Shown here in pieces: positions 15,964-23,313 of a stretch of DNA of 64,000 nt. Within the stretch, counting starts at the first letter, position 1; every line of letters begins with the position of its first letter. Source of the DNA: an uncultured Bacteroidota bacterium. GTDB lineage: Bacteria; Bacteroidota; Bacteroidia; Bacteroidales; P3. Made by a program: the position numbers and the translations under genes. Below the pieces are notes generated by a model that searched no databases, was not told where the DNA came from, and was given only the letters and a program-made list of their open reading frames with translations. The DNA is taken from contig CADAQX010000005.1 in NCBI GenBank assembly GCA_902790215.1, positions 62,001 to 126,000 on the forward strand, given 5' to 3'.

Positions 15964-16914
15964 ATGGAAAAAGAACTTTATCTCGCAGCCGGATGCTTTT
16001 GGGGTGCAGAGCATTTTTTCAAGCAAATCCAAGGGGTCACCTTCACAGAGGTGGGCTTCGCCAACGGCAACACCGACAATCCCACCTACGAGCAGGTGTA
16101 CACCGACACCACCGGCTATGCCGAGACGGTGCATCTGCGATACAATCCTTTGCAGGTCAGCCTCGGGTTCCTCCTCGAGATGTATTTCAAGGCCATCGAC
16201 CCCACCAGCCTCAACCAGCAGGGCGAAGACCGTGGTACCCGCTACCGCACGGGCATCTATTACACCGACCCCGACGACCTGCCGTTCATCAATTTTTCCA
16301 TGGCACAGGAGGCTCCGCGCCACGGGCTGCCTCTTCAGGTCGAAGTGCAGCCCCTGCGCAATTTCTATCCCGCCGAAGAATATCACCAGGACTACCTCGA
16401 CAACAACCCCACGGGCTACTGCCATCTGCCCGTAGCCCTCTTCGACTATGCCCGCAACAACAGCGACACGGCCACGCTCCAAAAGGCTGAGAAATACGCC
16501 CTCGTGTTCAAGCAACTGCAAACCCTTTCCGAAGGCGAGACCGACACCATCGCCCTTATGGCCAACACCGCAGCCCTGCTGCACGAAACCTTCCGTTTCT
16601 GGTGGACGGGCTACTACCGTGTGGTGGGCGACGAACTGCTGCTTGGCCCCTTCCAAGGCCCAGTAGCCTGCATGCACATACCCTTTGGCCGCGGGGTGTG
16701 CGGCTCTGCCTGGAAGAAAAACCGCACACTCGTAGTGCCCGATGTGGAACAATTCCCCGGACACATAGCCTGCAGCGCGGCCTCACGCAGCGAAATCGTC
16801 GTCCCCGTCAGGCGCAACGGCAGCATCGTCGCCGTGCTCGACATAGACAGCCAAAACCTTTCCACCTTCGACTACTGCGACCGCCACTGGCTCGAACGCA
16901 TCGTGGCGCAGTAA
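15964..16914 (+). CDS. msrA: fusion of MsrA and free methionine-R-sulfoxide reductase (GAF)
   Basis: 316 residues with two repair enzymes in one chain. Residues 1-155 are MsrA, which reduces methionine-S-sulfoxide: Cys11 in AAGCFWGAEHFF, then GYAETVHLRYNP and AEEYHQDYL. Residues about 165-316 are a GAF domain of the fRMsr type, which reduces free methionine-R-sulfoxide: Cys236, Cys246 and Cys270 are spaced 10 and 24 apart, exactly as the three functional cysteines of the E. coli enzyme (84, 94, 118), in GPVACMHIPFGRGVCGSAW and HIACSAASRSEIVVPV. Together they would cover both stereoisomers of free methionine sulfoxide. There is no frameshift at the junction. Confidence 0.9.
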   Translation: MEKELYLAAGCFWGAEHFFKQIQGVTFTEVGFANGNTDNPTYEQVYTDTTGYAETVHLRYNPLQVSLGFLLEMYFKAIDPTSLNQQGEDRGTRYRTGIYYTDPDDLPFINFSMAQEAPRHGLPLQVEVQPLRNFYPAEEYHQDYLDNNPTGYCHLPVALFDYARNNSDTATLQKAEKYALVFKQLQTLSEGETDTIALMANTAALLHETFRFWWTGYYRVVGDELLLGPFQGPVACMHIPFGRGVCGSAWKKNRTLVVPDVEQFPGHIACSAASRSEIVVPVRRNGSIVAVLDIDSQNLSTFDYCDRHWLERIVAQ

Positions 16915-16972
16915 TGCAGCAATTGGAAGTAAAATATATCTGTCCGCTAAAAAACACATGATGTTGAAATAA

Positions 16973-17006
16973 AAATGGCTGGCATCTAATAGGATGTCAG
17001 CCATTT
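16973..17006. terminator. hairpin between convergent msrA and ispG
   Basis: A 14-bp stem (16973-16986 with 16993-17006, one G-T wobble-type mismatch) with loop TAATAG lies between the converging genes. On the minus strand it is followed by TTTTTATTTC, a good U-run, so it best serves ispG, 150 bases after its stop. The rest of the 241-base gap has T-runs but no gene. Confidence 0.6.
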
Positions 17007-17155
17007 GGAGTTATTTGCATTCGCCAAACAAAGCAAAATACATGTCTATGGGTCAGATTTTTTTTTCTTTCTTCATTCTATCGATTATTATTTTAGTTAA
17101 TTTGTTGTCAGTCTGATTTTTTTTATAAGAATTCGTCATAGTACTTTTAGAAACC

Positions 17156-18298
17156 CTATTGTTCTATCCAGTCGCCGTTTTCTTTGATGAGGTTGACGAG
17201 TTCCTCGACGGCGGCGGCTTGGGGGATGTCGCGCTTGACCACTTGACGGCCTTTGTAGAGGGTTATCTTGCCTGCGCCTTGTCCCACGTAGCCGTAGTGG
17301 GCGTCGGCCATCTCGCCGGGTCCGTTGACGATGCAGCCCATCACGCCAATCTTGACGCCTTTGAGGTGCTGGGTGCGGGCCTTGATTTGCTGGAGGGCTT
17401 GCTGGATGTCGTACTGGGTGCGGCCACAGGAGGGACAGGCGATGTATTCGCACTGGCTGATGCGTGCCCCAACGGCCTGGAGGATGCCATAGGCGACGGG
17501 AATCTCCTCGACGGGGTCTTCGGTGAGGGAGACACGGATGGTGTCGCCGATGCCGTCGATGAGCAGCGCTCCGATGCCGGCGGCACTCTTGTAGCGCGCC
17601 TGCATGGCGTCGCCCGCCTCAGTGACGCCAAGGTGGATGGGGTAGTCCATTCCGAGGGCGTGCATCTTCTCGACAAAGAGGCGCGTGCTCTGCACCATCA
17701 CCTGCACGTTGCTGGCTTTCATGGAGAAGACCAGCTGGTGATAGTCCTGCTCACGACACACCTGGGCAAACTCGATGGCCGACTGGGCCATTCCCTCGGG
17801 GGTGTTGCCGTAGCGCGACATGATGCGCTCGCTGAGAGAGCCGTGATTTGTGCCGATGCGCATGGCGGTGTGGTGCTGCTTGCAAATCTCAATGAGGCGC
17901 GACATCTTCTCCCCTATCCGCTTCAGCTCGTCGGCATACTCCTGTTCGGTAAAGTGGGTCTTGCCGGTATTGCGGTCGGTGTAGTTGCCGGGATTGACAC
18001 GCACTTTTTCCACAATGGTGGCAGCCGTTTCGGCGGCCAGCGGGTTGAAATGGATGTCGGCCACCAGCGGGACGGTGCAGCCGCGACGAGCCAGCTCGTT
18101 CTTGATGTTGTAGAGGTTCTCGGCGGCCTTGACATCGGGGGCAGTGATGCGCACCAGCTCGCAGCCAGCCTCGACGAGACGGAGAGTCTGCTCGACAGTG
18201 GCTTGGGTGTCCATGGTGTCGGTGTTGGTCATGGACTGGACTCTTATCGGGGCACCGCCACCAAGGGTGAGGTTGCCTATTGTGATTTGTTTGCTCAT
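17156..18298 (-). CDS. ispG: 4-hydroxy-3-methylbut-2-enyl diphosphate synthase
   Basis: 380 residues. IspG converts MEcPP to HMBPP in the MEP isoprenoid pathway with a [4Fe-4S] cluster. The TIM-barrel start is PIRVQSMTNTDTMD. Cluster cysteines lie in ACPSCGRTQYD and GVMGCIVNGPGE, with the distal Glu in GPGE. The protein is the compact two-domain type. From memory, many Bacteroidota carry a longer three-domain form of about 600 residues, so this length is unusual for the phylum. Smr-domain gene lies upstream on the same strand, separated by short repeats. Confidence 0.93.
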   Translation of the reverse strand: MSKQITIGNLTLGGGAPIRVQSMTNTDTMDTQATVEQTLRLVEAGCELVRITAPDVKAAENLYNIKNELARRGCTVPLVADIHFNPLAAETAATIVEKVRVNPGNYTDRNTGKTHFTEQEYADELKRIGEKMSRLIEICKQHHTAMRIGTNHGSLSERIMSRYGNTPEGMAQSAIEFAQVCREQDYHQLVFSMKASNVQVMVQSTRLFVEKMHALGMDYPIHLGVTEAGDAMQARYKSAAGIGALLIDGIGDTIRVSLTEDPVEEIPVAYGILQAVGARISQCEYIACPSCGRTQYDIQQALQQIKARTQHLKGVKIGVMGCIVNGPGEMADAHYGYVGQGAGKITLYKGRQVVKRDIPQAAAVEELVNLIKENGDWIEQ

Positions 18299-18302
18299 GG
18301 GG

Positions 18303-18361
18303 TCGGAAATTTCTGATTTTTCGGAGTATTCTGTTTTTTCGGATTTTTCGGATTATTCGGA
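18303..18361. repeat. short TTCGGATT-type repeat between ispG and smr gene
   Basis: The gap is made of degenerate 8-9-base units (TTTTTCGGA, TTATTCGGA) in one orientation only. It ends at the stop codon of the upstream Smr gene. Confidence 0.55.
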
Positions 18362-19123
18362 TTACTTTTTTGCCTTGATATAGACTTCGGTGGCGCCGGC
18401 GCCGTAGAGCGAGGCCGGGGCATCGACGTACTGCACGTTGTCGTAGAGGTCAAGCTCGTTGTGGATCTCGGTCTTCAGCACTCCGCGGCCCACACCGTGG
18501 ATGAACACCACTTTCTTGAAACCGTTGAGCAGCGCGTGGTTGAGGCAGGTGCGGAAGAAACGCTTCTGCATCTCGTGTTTCTCGATATCGCTGAGCCGCT
18601 CGGGATGGTCGGTCAACGCTTCGATATGCAGGTCCACTTCCGCCTCGCCGGGACGCACCATGTATTGCAGCAGGACGTTCTCGTTGAGCTTCTGAGCATT
18701 GTGCGACTGCACCTGTTCCAAACGTGCTTTCAACTTCTTCACCTGGTCTTGAAGGCTGGCCACCTGCGACCGCAGCCGCACATTCTCCTCGCGCAGCTTG
18801 TCGATATCGTCATCATCCGGCGAGCCGGTGAACTTTTCTTTGAGCTTTCTGTTTAATTCCGCTTCCTTGGCGGCGGCCTTCGACTCGGCCTCGGCGGTCA
18901 GCTTCGCCTCCTCGGCGGTAGGCAGCTCGCCCGGCACATCCTGGTTGAACACCTTGGCGACGCCCTTCTGGTCGGCCATACGGATTAACTCATTGGGCGG
19001 CATGGGCATATCAAAACCCGTGTCGTCGCGCACAAACACGAAGTCGGGCGTAATCTTGGTGACAACACCGCCACCGATACTGTTGAGGAACTTTACCTTA
19101 TCCCCTATTTGAAATTTTGTCAT
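18362..19123 (-). CDS. DUF2027/Smr-domain protein
   Basis: 253 residues. The N-terminus (FQIGDKVKFLNSIGGGVVTKI) is a small beta domain of the DUF2027 type. A charged coiled-coil follows (about residues 75-145, LREENVRLRSQVASLQDQVKK). The C-terminal 90 residues are an Smr domain with VDLHIEALT and the HGVGRGVLK loop. Smr domains, first seen in MutS2, bind or cut branched nucleic acid or collided mRNA; the substrate here is unknown. It precedes ispG and follows mpl on the minus strand. Confidence 0.85.
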   Translation of the reverse strand: MTKFQIGDKVKFLNSIGGGVVTKITPDFVFVRDDTGFDMPMPPNELIRMADQKGVAKVFNQDVPGELPTAEEAKLTAEAESKAAAKEAELNRKLKEKFTGSPDDDDIDKLREENVRLRSQVASLQDQVKKLKARLEQVQSHNAQKLNENVLLQYMVRPGEAEVDLHIEALTDHPERLSDIEKHEMQKRFFRTCLNHALLNGFKKVVFIHGVGRGVLKTEIHNELDLYDNVQYVDAPASLYGAGATEVYIKAKK

Positions 19124-19147
19124 ATCTTTCCTTTCTACAATCTTTCA

Positions 19148-20518
19148 CTATATCAACTCGTCGGCCAGCTGTTTGAAATCTATTCCGTCGAAGTTGCCGC
19201 TGGACATCATGAGCAGATTTATTGCCTGACTGCCTGATTGCTTGAATGTTTGAACGACTGCATCCACCATTTGTTTTGAGTCGGTAAACACTCGCACCCG
19301 TTCGTTGGCAAAGGCGGCTCGCACCTGCTCGGGGTCGAGGTCGGGCAGTTTCTTCAGCTGCAGGGCATGCTGGCTGTAATAGACAAAGGGCACATCGGCG
19401 CGGTCCATCGTGCCGGCATACTGCTTGAGGAACTCGGCCGTTAGGCTGCTGAAGGTGTGCAGCTCCATGCAGGCCACCAGACGACGGTCGGGGTACTGCC
19501 CTTTCATGGCGGCAATCGTGGCGCGCAGCTTGGACGGCGCATGGGCGAAATCTTTATATACCGCACTATGCTCCGTAGCCTTGACCAGCTCGAGCCGTTT
19601 GCTGGCACCGCCAAAACTCTGAATAGCTTCGTCGAATTGCTCGTCGGTCACCCCAAGACTGTTGCAGGCATAGCGGGCAGCGGTGAGATTGAGCAGATTA
19701 TGGTTGCCGAACACACGCAGCGGCACCCGGCCATGAGCGGTGTTGAGATAGGTGATGCCCCTCTCCACCTCGTGCGGCGGCACATCGTAGGGCTGCTTGG
19801 CAATGTCGGTGCGGGTGTTCTTCAACGCCACATCGCGCACCTCGGGGTCGTCGTTGCAATAAATGAGCCTGCCGCCCGGCTCAATGAGGTTGACGAACTG
19901 GGCGAACTGGTCTTTGTAAATCTCAAAGGTGGGGAAGACATTGATGTGGTCCCACTCGATGCCCGTGACGATAGCCACATGGGGCTTGTAGAGGTGGAAC
20001 TTGGGTCGGCGGTCGATGGGCGAAGTGAGGTACTCGTCGCCCTCAATCACCATCACCTTGGCGGTCTCGCTGAGGCGCACCATCACCTCGAACCCCTCCA
20101 GCTGGGCACCCACCATATAGTCCGCCTCAATGCCGCAGTGCTGCAGCACATGCAGAATCATGGCGGTAGTGGTAGTCTTGCCGTGACTGCCGCCAATCAC
20201 CACGCGGGTTTTCGTCTTCGACTGCTCGTAGAGGTATTCGGGATAGCTGAATATCTTGATGCCGAGCTCCTGAGCCCGGAGCAATTCGGGATTGTCGGCG
20301 CGGGCATGCATACCCAGCACAATGGCGTCGAGATTGGGCGTGATGCGCTCGGGGTGCCAGCCGTAGCTTTCGGGCAGAAGCCCATACCGCTCAAGTCGGC
20401 CGCGGGCGGGGTCGAAAATCTCGTCGTCGGAGCCTGTGACATGATACCCTTTCTGGTGCAAGGCGATGGCCAGATTGTGCATGGCGCTGCCGCCAATGGC
20501 TATAAAATGTACATTCAT
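19148..20518 (-). CDS. mpl: UDP-MurNAc:L-Ala-gamma-D-Glu-meso-DAP ligase (murein peptide recycling)
   Basis: 456 residues. Mpl re-attaches the recycled tripeptide to UDP-MurNAc in the cytoplasm. The N-terminal Rossmann motif HFIAIGGSAMHNLA, the ATP loop GGSHGKTTTTAM (about residues 108-119), EGDEYLTSPIDRRPKF and the C-terminal LLMMSSGNFDGID fit Mpl rather than MurC. A segment near the C-terminus (VQTFKQSGSQAI) is encoded by an 8-bp repeat run (19223-19254) and looks like a repeat-derived linker. The gene begins 13 bases from a long hairpin repeat. Confidence 0.88.
   Translation of the reverse strand: MNVHFIAIGGSAMHNLAIALHQKGYHVTGSDDEIFDPARGRLERYGLLPESYGWHPERITPNLDAIVLGMHARADNPELLRAQELGIKIFSYPEYLYEQSKTKTRVVIGGSHGKTTTTAMILHVLQHCGIEADYMVGAQLEGFEVMVRLSETAKVMVIEGDEYLTSPIDRRPKFHLYKPHVAIVTGIEWDHINVFPTFEIYKDQFAQFVNLIEPGGRLIYCNDDPEVRDVALKNTRTDIAKQPYDVPPHEVERGITYLNTAHGRVPLRVFGNHNLLNLTAARYACNSLGVTDEQFDEAIQSFGGASKRLELVKATEHSAVYKDFAHAPSKLRATIAAMKGQYPDRRLVACMELHTFSSLTAEFLKQYAGTMDRADVPFVYYSQHALQLKKLPDLDPEQVRAAFANERVRVFTDSKQMVDAVVQTFKQSGSQAINLLMMSSGNFDGIDFKQLADELI
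19223..19254. repeat. octamer run inside mpl
   Basis: Four consecutive 8-base units, TGCCTGAC, TGCCTGAT, TGCTTGAA and TGTTTGAA, of the same family as the intergenic array at 7199. They are translated (minus strand) as part of the linker before the last beta strand of Mpl. Confidence 0.7.
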
Positions 20519-20530
20519 AATGGATTTGTT

Positions 20531-20615
20531 GAGATTTGAGATTTGAGAATTGAGAATTGAGAATTGGCTGCCGCACCCGGATAATTCTCAATTCTCAATT
20601 CTCCATTCTCAATTT
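20531..20615. repeat. heptamer hairpin element with loop core GCTGCCGCACCCGGA
   Basis: GAGAATT heptamers at 20545-20565 pair perfectly over 21 bases with AATTCTC heptamers at 20583-20603. The 17-base loop holds the core GCTGCCGCACCCGGA (20567-20581). It lies between mpl and the HD-domain gene, and the right arm reaches into the coding end of the HD gene, supplying its last codons (KLRMEN, stop). Confidence 0.88.
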
Positions 20616-21848
20616 AATTAATTCTTTTGGGAAACAGATATAGTACTTGGTCACTTGCTTTTCGAGGAAATGACGATCCAGCTGGTCGGAGGCGTCGCCG
20701 ATATCGCGGCAGGTGCCATCCTTGAACAGCACGCGGATTTCCTGGTCGTTGTAGTCGTAGGCGTGGTTGCGCAAAATGCCGGTATTGACAAAGAATTCGC
20801 TCTCGTGCCGTCCGATGCCGTACAACTGCTGGGTGCGTTCCTGAAGTTCTGCTATCATCGCCGAGTCGAAAGGTTTGTCCGACACACGGATGGCGCTGAT
20901 GTGCCGATTGACGAGATGCCCGGACAGGGTGCTGAGCACTTTGTCCTCATGCTGCATCCAGCCCTTCATGGCACAGTCGATGTCGCTGTCGTCGATCATG
21001 GCAAAACGCTCCAGCAGCTGCGGGTCTTTCTCGAAATCCTGCAGGGTGTAGTGATGCGAGAGGAAGTCGTACAGCGGCGTTGCCTCGATGCCCAACGTCG
21101 CGCCCTGAGCCGCCAATTCGCGGGCGCGGGCAAGGATGTTCAGCAGCAGTGTGTCGGCCGCCACCACCGTCTTGTGCATATACACCTGCCAATACATCAG
21201 ACGGCGTGAAATGATAAATTTCTCGACAGAGTAGATACCCTTCTCATCAACCACCAGACGGTCGTCGCGCACATTGAGCATGTTGATGATGCGGTCGGTG
21301 CCCACAATGCCCTCGCTCACACCTGTGAAGAAACTGTCGCGACCCAGATAATCCAGCCTGTCCATATCCAGCTGGCTGCTCACCAGCTGGTGGAGGAAAT
21401 GCTTGGGGTAGGTGTCGTCGAATATCTGTATTGCCGTTGTCAGCCTGCCGCCGAACTCGTTGTTCAGCCGCTCCATGAAGAGACGGGAGCAAAGCTCGTG
21501 GGGCAAATCAATCAATGTATGTTCGGACGTGTGAGAGAAAGGCCCATGCCCGATGTCGTGCATCAGGATGGCCAGCCTTGCACCCAACACCTCCTCGTCA
21601 GTCAGTTCGATGCCCTTCACCTTCAGAACATCAAGAGCCCGGTTCATCAAATTCAACGCCCCCAGCATGTGGCTGAACCGCGTGTGCATGGCGCCGGGAT
21701 AGACCAGACAGGTGAACCCCAGCTGCTTGATGCGCCGCTGCCGCTGAAAGAAAGGGTGCGACAGCACATCGAAGACAACGTCGTCCTCTATAGTCAGAAA
21801 CCCGTCATACACCGGGTCGTTGATTATCTTGCGTTTATTGGTCATCAT
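20595..21848 (-). CDS. HD-domain phosphohydrolase (dNTPase/SAMHD1-like)
   Basis: 417 residues. The metal-binding HD signature is complete: HTRFSHMLGA (His60), LMHDIGHGPFSHTSEH (His97, Asp98), and the DMDRLDYLGRD motif typical of the dGTPase/SAMHD1-like group. Members cleave dNTPs or other nucleotides; the substrate here is not known. The last six residues come from a heptamer repeat, so the natural C-terminus may have been changed by the repeat. Two methionines open the frame (21848 or 21845). Confidence 0.85.
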   Translation of the reverse strand: MMTNKRKIINDPVYDGFLTIEDDVVFDVLSHPFFQRQRRIKQLGFTCLVYPGAMHTRFSHMLGALNLMNRALDVLKVKGIELTDEEVLGARLAILMHDIGHGPFSHTSEHTLIDLPHELCSRLFMERLNNEFGGRLTTAIQIFDDTYPKHFLHQLVSSQLDMDRLDYLGRDSFFTGVSEGIVGTDRIINMLNVRDDRLVVDEKGIYSVEKFIISRRLMYWQVYMHKTVVAADTLLLNILARARELAAQGATLGIEATPLYDFLSHHYTLQDFEKDPQLLERFAMIDDSDIDCAMKGWMQHEDKVLSTLSGHLVNRHISAIRVSDKPFDSAMIAELQERTQQLYGIGRHESEFFVNTGILRNHAYDYNDQEIRVLFKDGTCRDIGDASDQLDRHFLEKQVTKYYICFPKELIKLRMEN

Positions 21849-22027
21849 ACTATGTATTACTGATAAGTTGATGATTTATCGTTGTCAGTTGATAAGTTTA
21901 TAAGTTTATACGACTCGCATCATATCAACACAAAACATATCAACGTATCAACATCATATATATAACGCAAGAACCCATCTATTTATTGCAATCTGTATTA
22001 AAATATCCCACTATAAAATAATTTTAG
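21849..22027. repeat. convergent octamer array in a gene-free stretch
   Basis: Between the HD gene and the secreted beta-helix gene lie 405 non-coding bases. From about 21860 to 21960 there are 8-base units such as TAAGTTTA and TGATAAGT, then complementary CATATCAA/CGTATCAA units, around the core TACGACTCGCATC. The rest up to 22027 is AT-rich without a recognisable feature. Confidence 0.65.
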
Positions 22028-22035
22028 TATATTTG
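22028..22035 (+). promoter_or_regulatory. -7 promoter box upstream of the beta-helix gene
   Basis: TATATTTG matches TAnnTTTG. The next start codon is at 22254, so the leader would be about 210 bases long and contains no other feature I can name. Confidence 0.5.
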
Positions 22036-22253
22036 CAATAACGTTTGCCCAACCAAGCAGCACAGCACTTGCACACAATACCCTATACTACAACGTCCTA
22101 TAACCATTTCACCAAACACACAATCTGAACAATCCGATAAAGCTATTCATAGTTTGGGCAAAATTACGGAACAGAAGAAAACATAATAATCAAACAAAAA
22201 AAATAATCACTAACAGCGACGCGCCGATGCTTTACAACAGGCACACATACAAC

Positions 22254-23291
22254 ATGAAGAAAACACTACTCCTTTTTGCAGCACTTTGCTTTGCCTCTTT
22301 GGGCTTTGCTCAAGAGCCTTTTGCCACCTTGACCCACAACGACTCGGTGCGGGCATTCTATGGGATGAACGCCCTGCAGCAGGCCCATGCCGCAGCAGTT
22401 GACGGCGACGTAATCAACCTCTCATCAGGCGCGTTCAACGCTGTGAACATCACTAAGGCGGTGACCATCCGCGGACAGGGGATGTTCAACGACGACTCCA
22501 TCGGACTGGTTCGCACTCGGATATTAAACACTTTTACCGTAGAAGTGCCCGACACAGTGAATCGCCTCACACTCATAGGGTTGAATTTCCCCAGTGGTAC
22601 AGATATGAGGCTCCGCGTTGCCCACAACCCGCTGTTTCTGAAATGTCGGTTTCAGGAGGTCTATCATGAAACCAGCACCGATTATCATACCTCGGATGCC
22701 GTGTTCATCAACTGCATCATCGGTAAATGGTATAACACGCATTACACATCTTCCGGCACTACTTATTGGTATGCCACGGGAACAACATTTTACAATAGCG
22801 TGATATTAAATCAAGCTAATATGGATAGCCCCGACTATCTGGTGAACTGCATCGCCTATCAGGAGAATTCTCCAGGTGGGCTCAACAACAAGACAATCAT
22901 GAACTCCATTGTGTACTACTTCTTTAATAATTTTCGCTACAACAACGGTTATACAAGTTTTAACACCATAGGAATAAATACTAGTGCTTATGGTTACCCC
23001 TACTTCGACATGACCGACGACATAGCGACGCATAATCTGCATAACTATACGAGCTACGCCCAGATATTCCAAACCTTCAACGGTGGCTACAGCGACGGCA
23101 TGTCGATGGCCCTGAACGACGATATCGCCACCACCATATTGGGTGACGATAGCACACAGGTAGGCATTTACGGTGGGCAGTATCCTTGGGACGACAAGGT
23201 GAGCAACCCCCTGATTGGCCACTTCTCCGCCGCACGCCGCACCAACACACAGGGCAATCTGGAGGTGAACATAGAGGTGATTAACGAGTAG
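22254..23291 (+). CDS. secreted beta-helix protein
   Basis: 345 residues from the ATG at 22254, where a standard signal peptide begins (MKKTLLLFAALCFASLGFAQ); the upstream ATG at 22227 would bury it. The body has the repeating short-strand pattern of a right-handed parallel beta-helix (AVNITKAVTIRGQGMF, HTSDAVFINCIIGKWYN, DYLVNCIAYQENS). No catalytic residues of a known polysaccharide lyase are obvious. It ends without a T9SS domain and is followed 22 bases later by the repeat-rich T9SS protein, likely in the same operon. Function unknown. Confidence 0.75.
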   Translation: MKKTLLLFAALCFASLGFAQEPFATLTHNDSVRAFYGMNALQQAHAAAVDGDVINLSSGAFNAVNITKAVTIRGQGMFNDDSIGLVRTRILNTFTVEVPDTVNRLTLIGLNFPSGTDMRLRVAHNPLFLKCRFQEVYHETSTDYHTSDAVFINCIIGKWYNTHYTSSGTTYWYATGTTFYNSVILNQANMDSPDYLVNCIAYQENSPGGLNNKTIMNSIVYYFFNNFRYNNGYTSFNTIGINTSAYGYPYFDMTDDIATHNLHNYTSYAQIFQTFNGGYSDGMSMALNDDIATTILGDDSTQVGIYGGQYPWDDKVSNPLIGHFSAARRTNTQGNLEVNIEVINE

Positions 23292-23313
23292 TAACCCCTT
23301 AGACCTCTATGCC

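Noticed and set aside
16915..17155. tRNA or small RNA gene between msrA and ispG
   Set aside because: Only a terminator-like hairpin and T-runs are visible; no cloverleaf could be found.
17159..18316. 385-residue plus-strand frame opposite ispG
   Set aside because: Antisense shadow of ispG with Gly/Asp/Val-rich composition.
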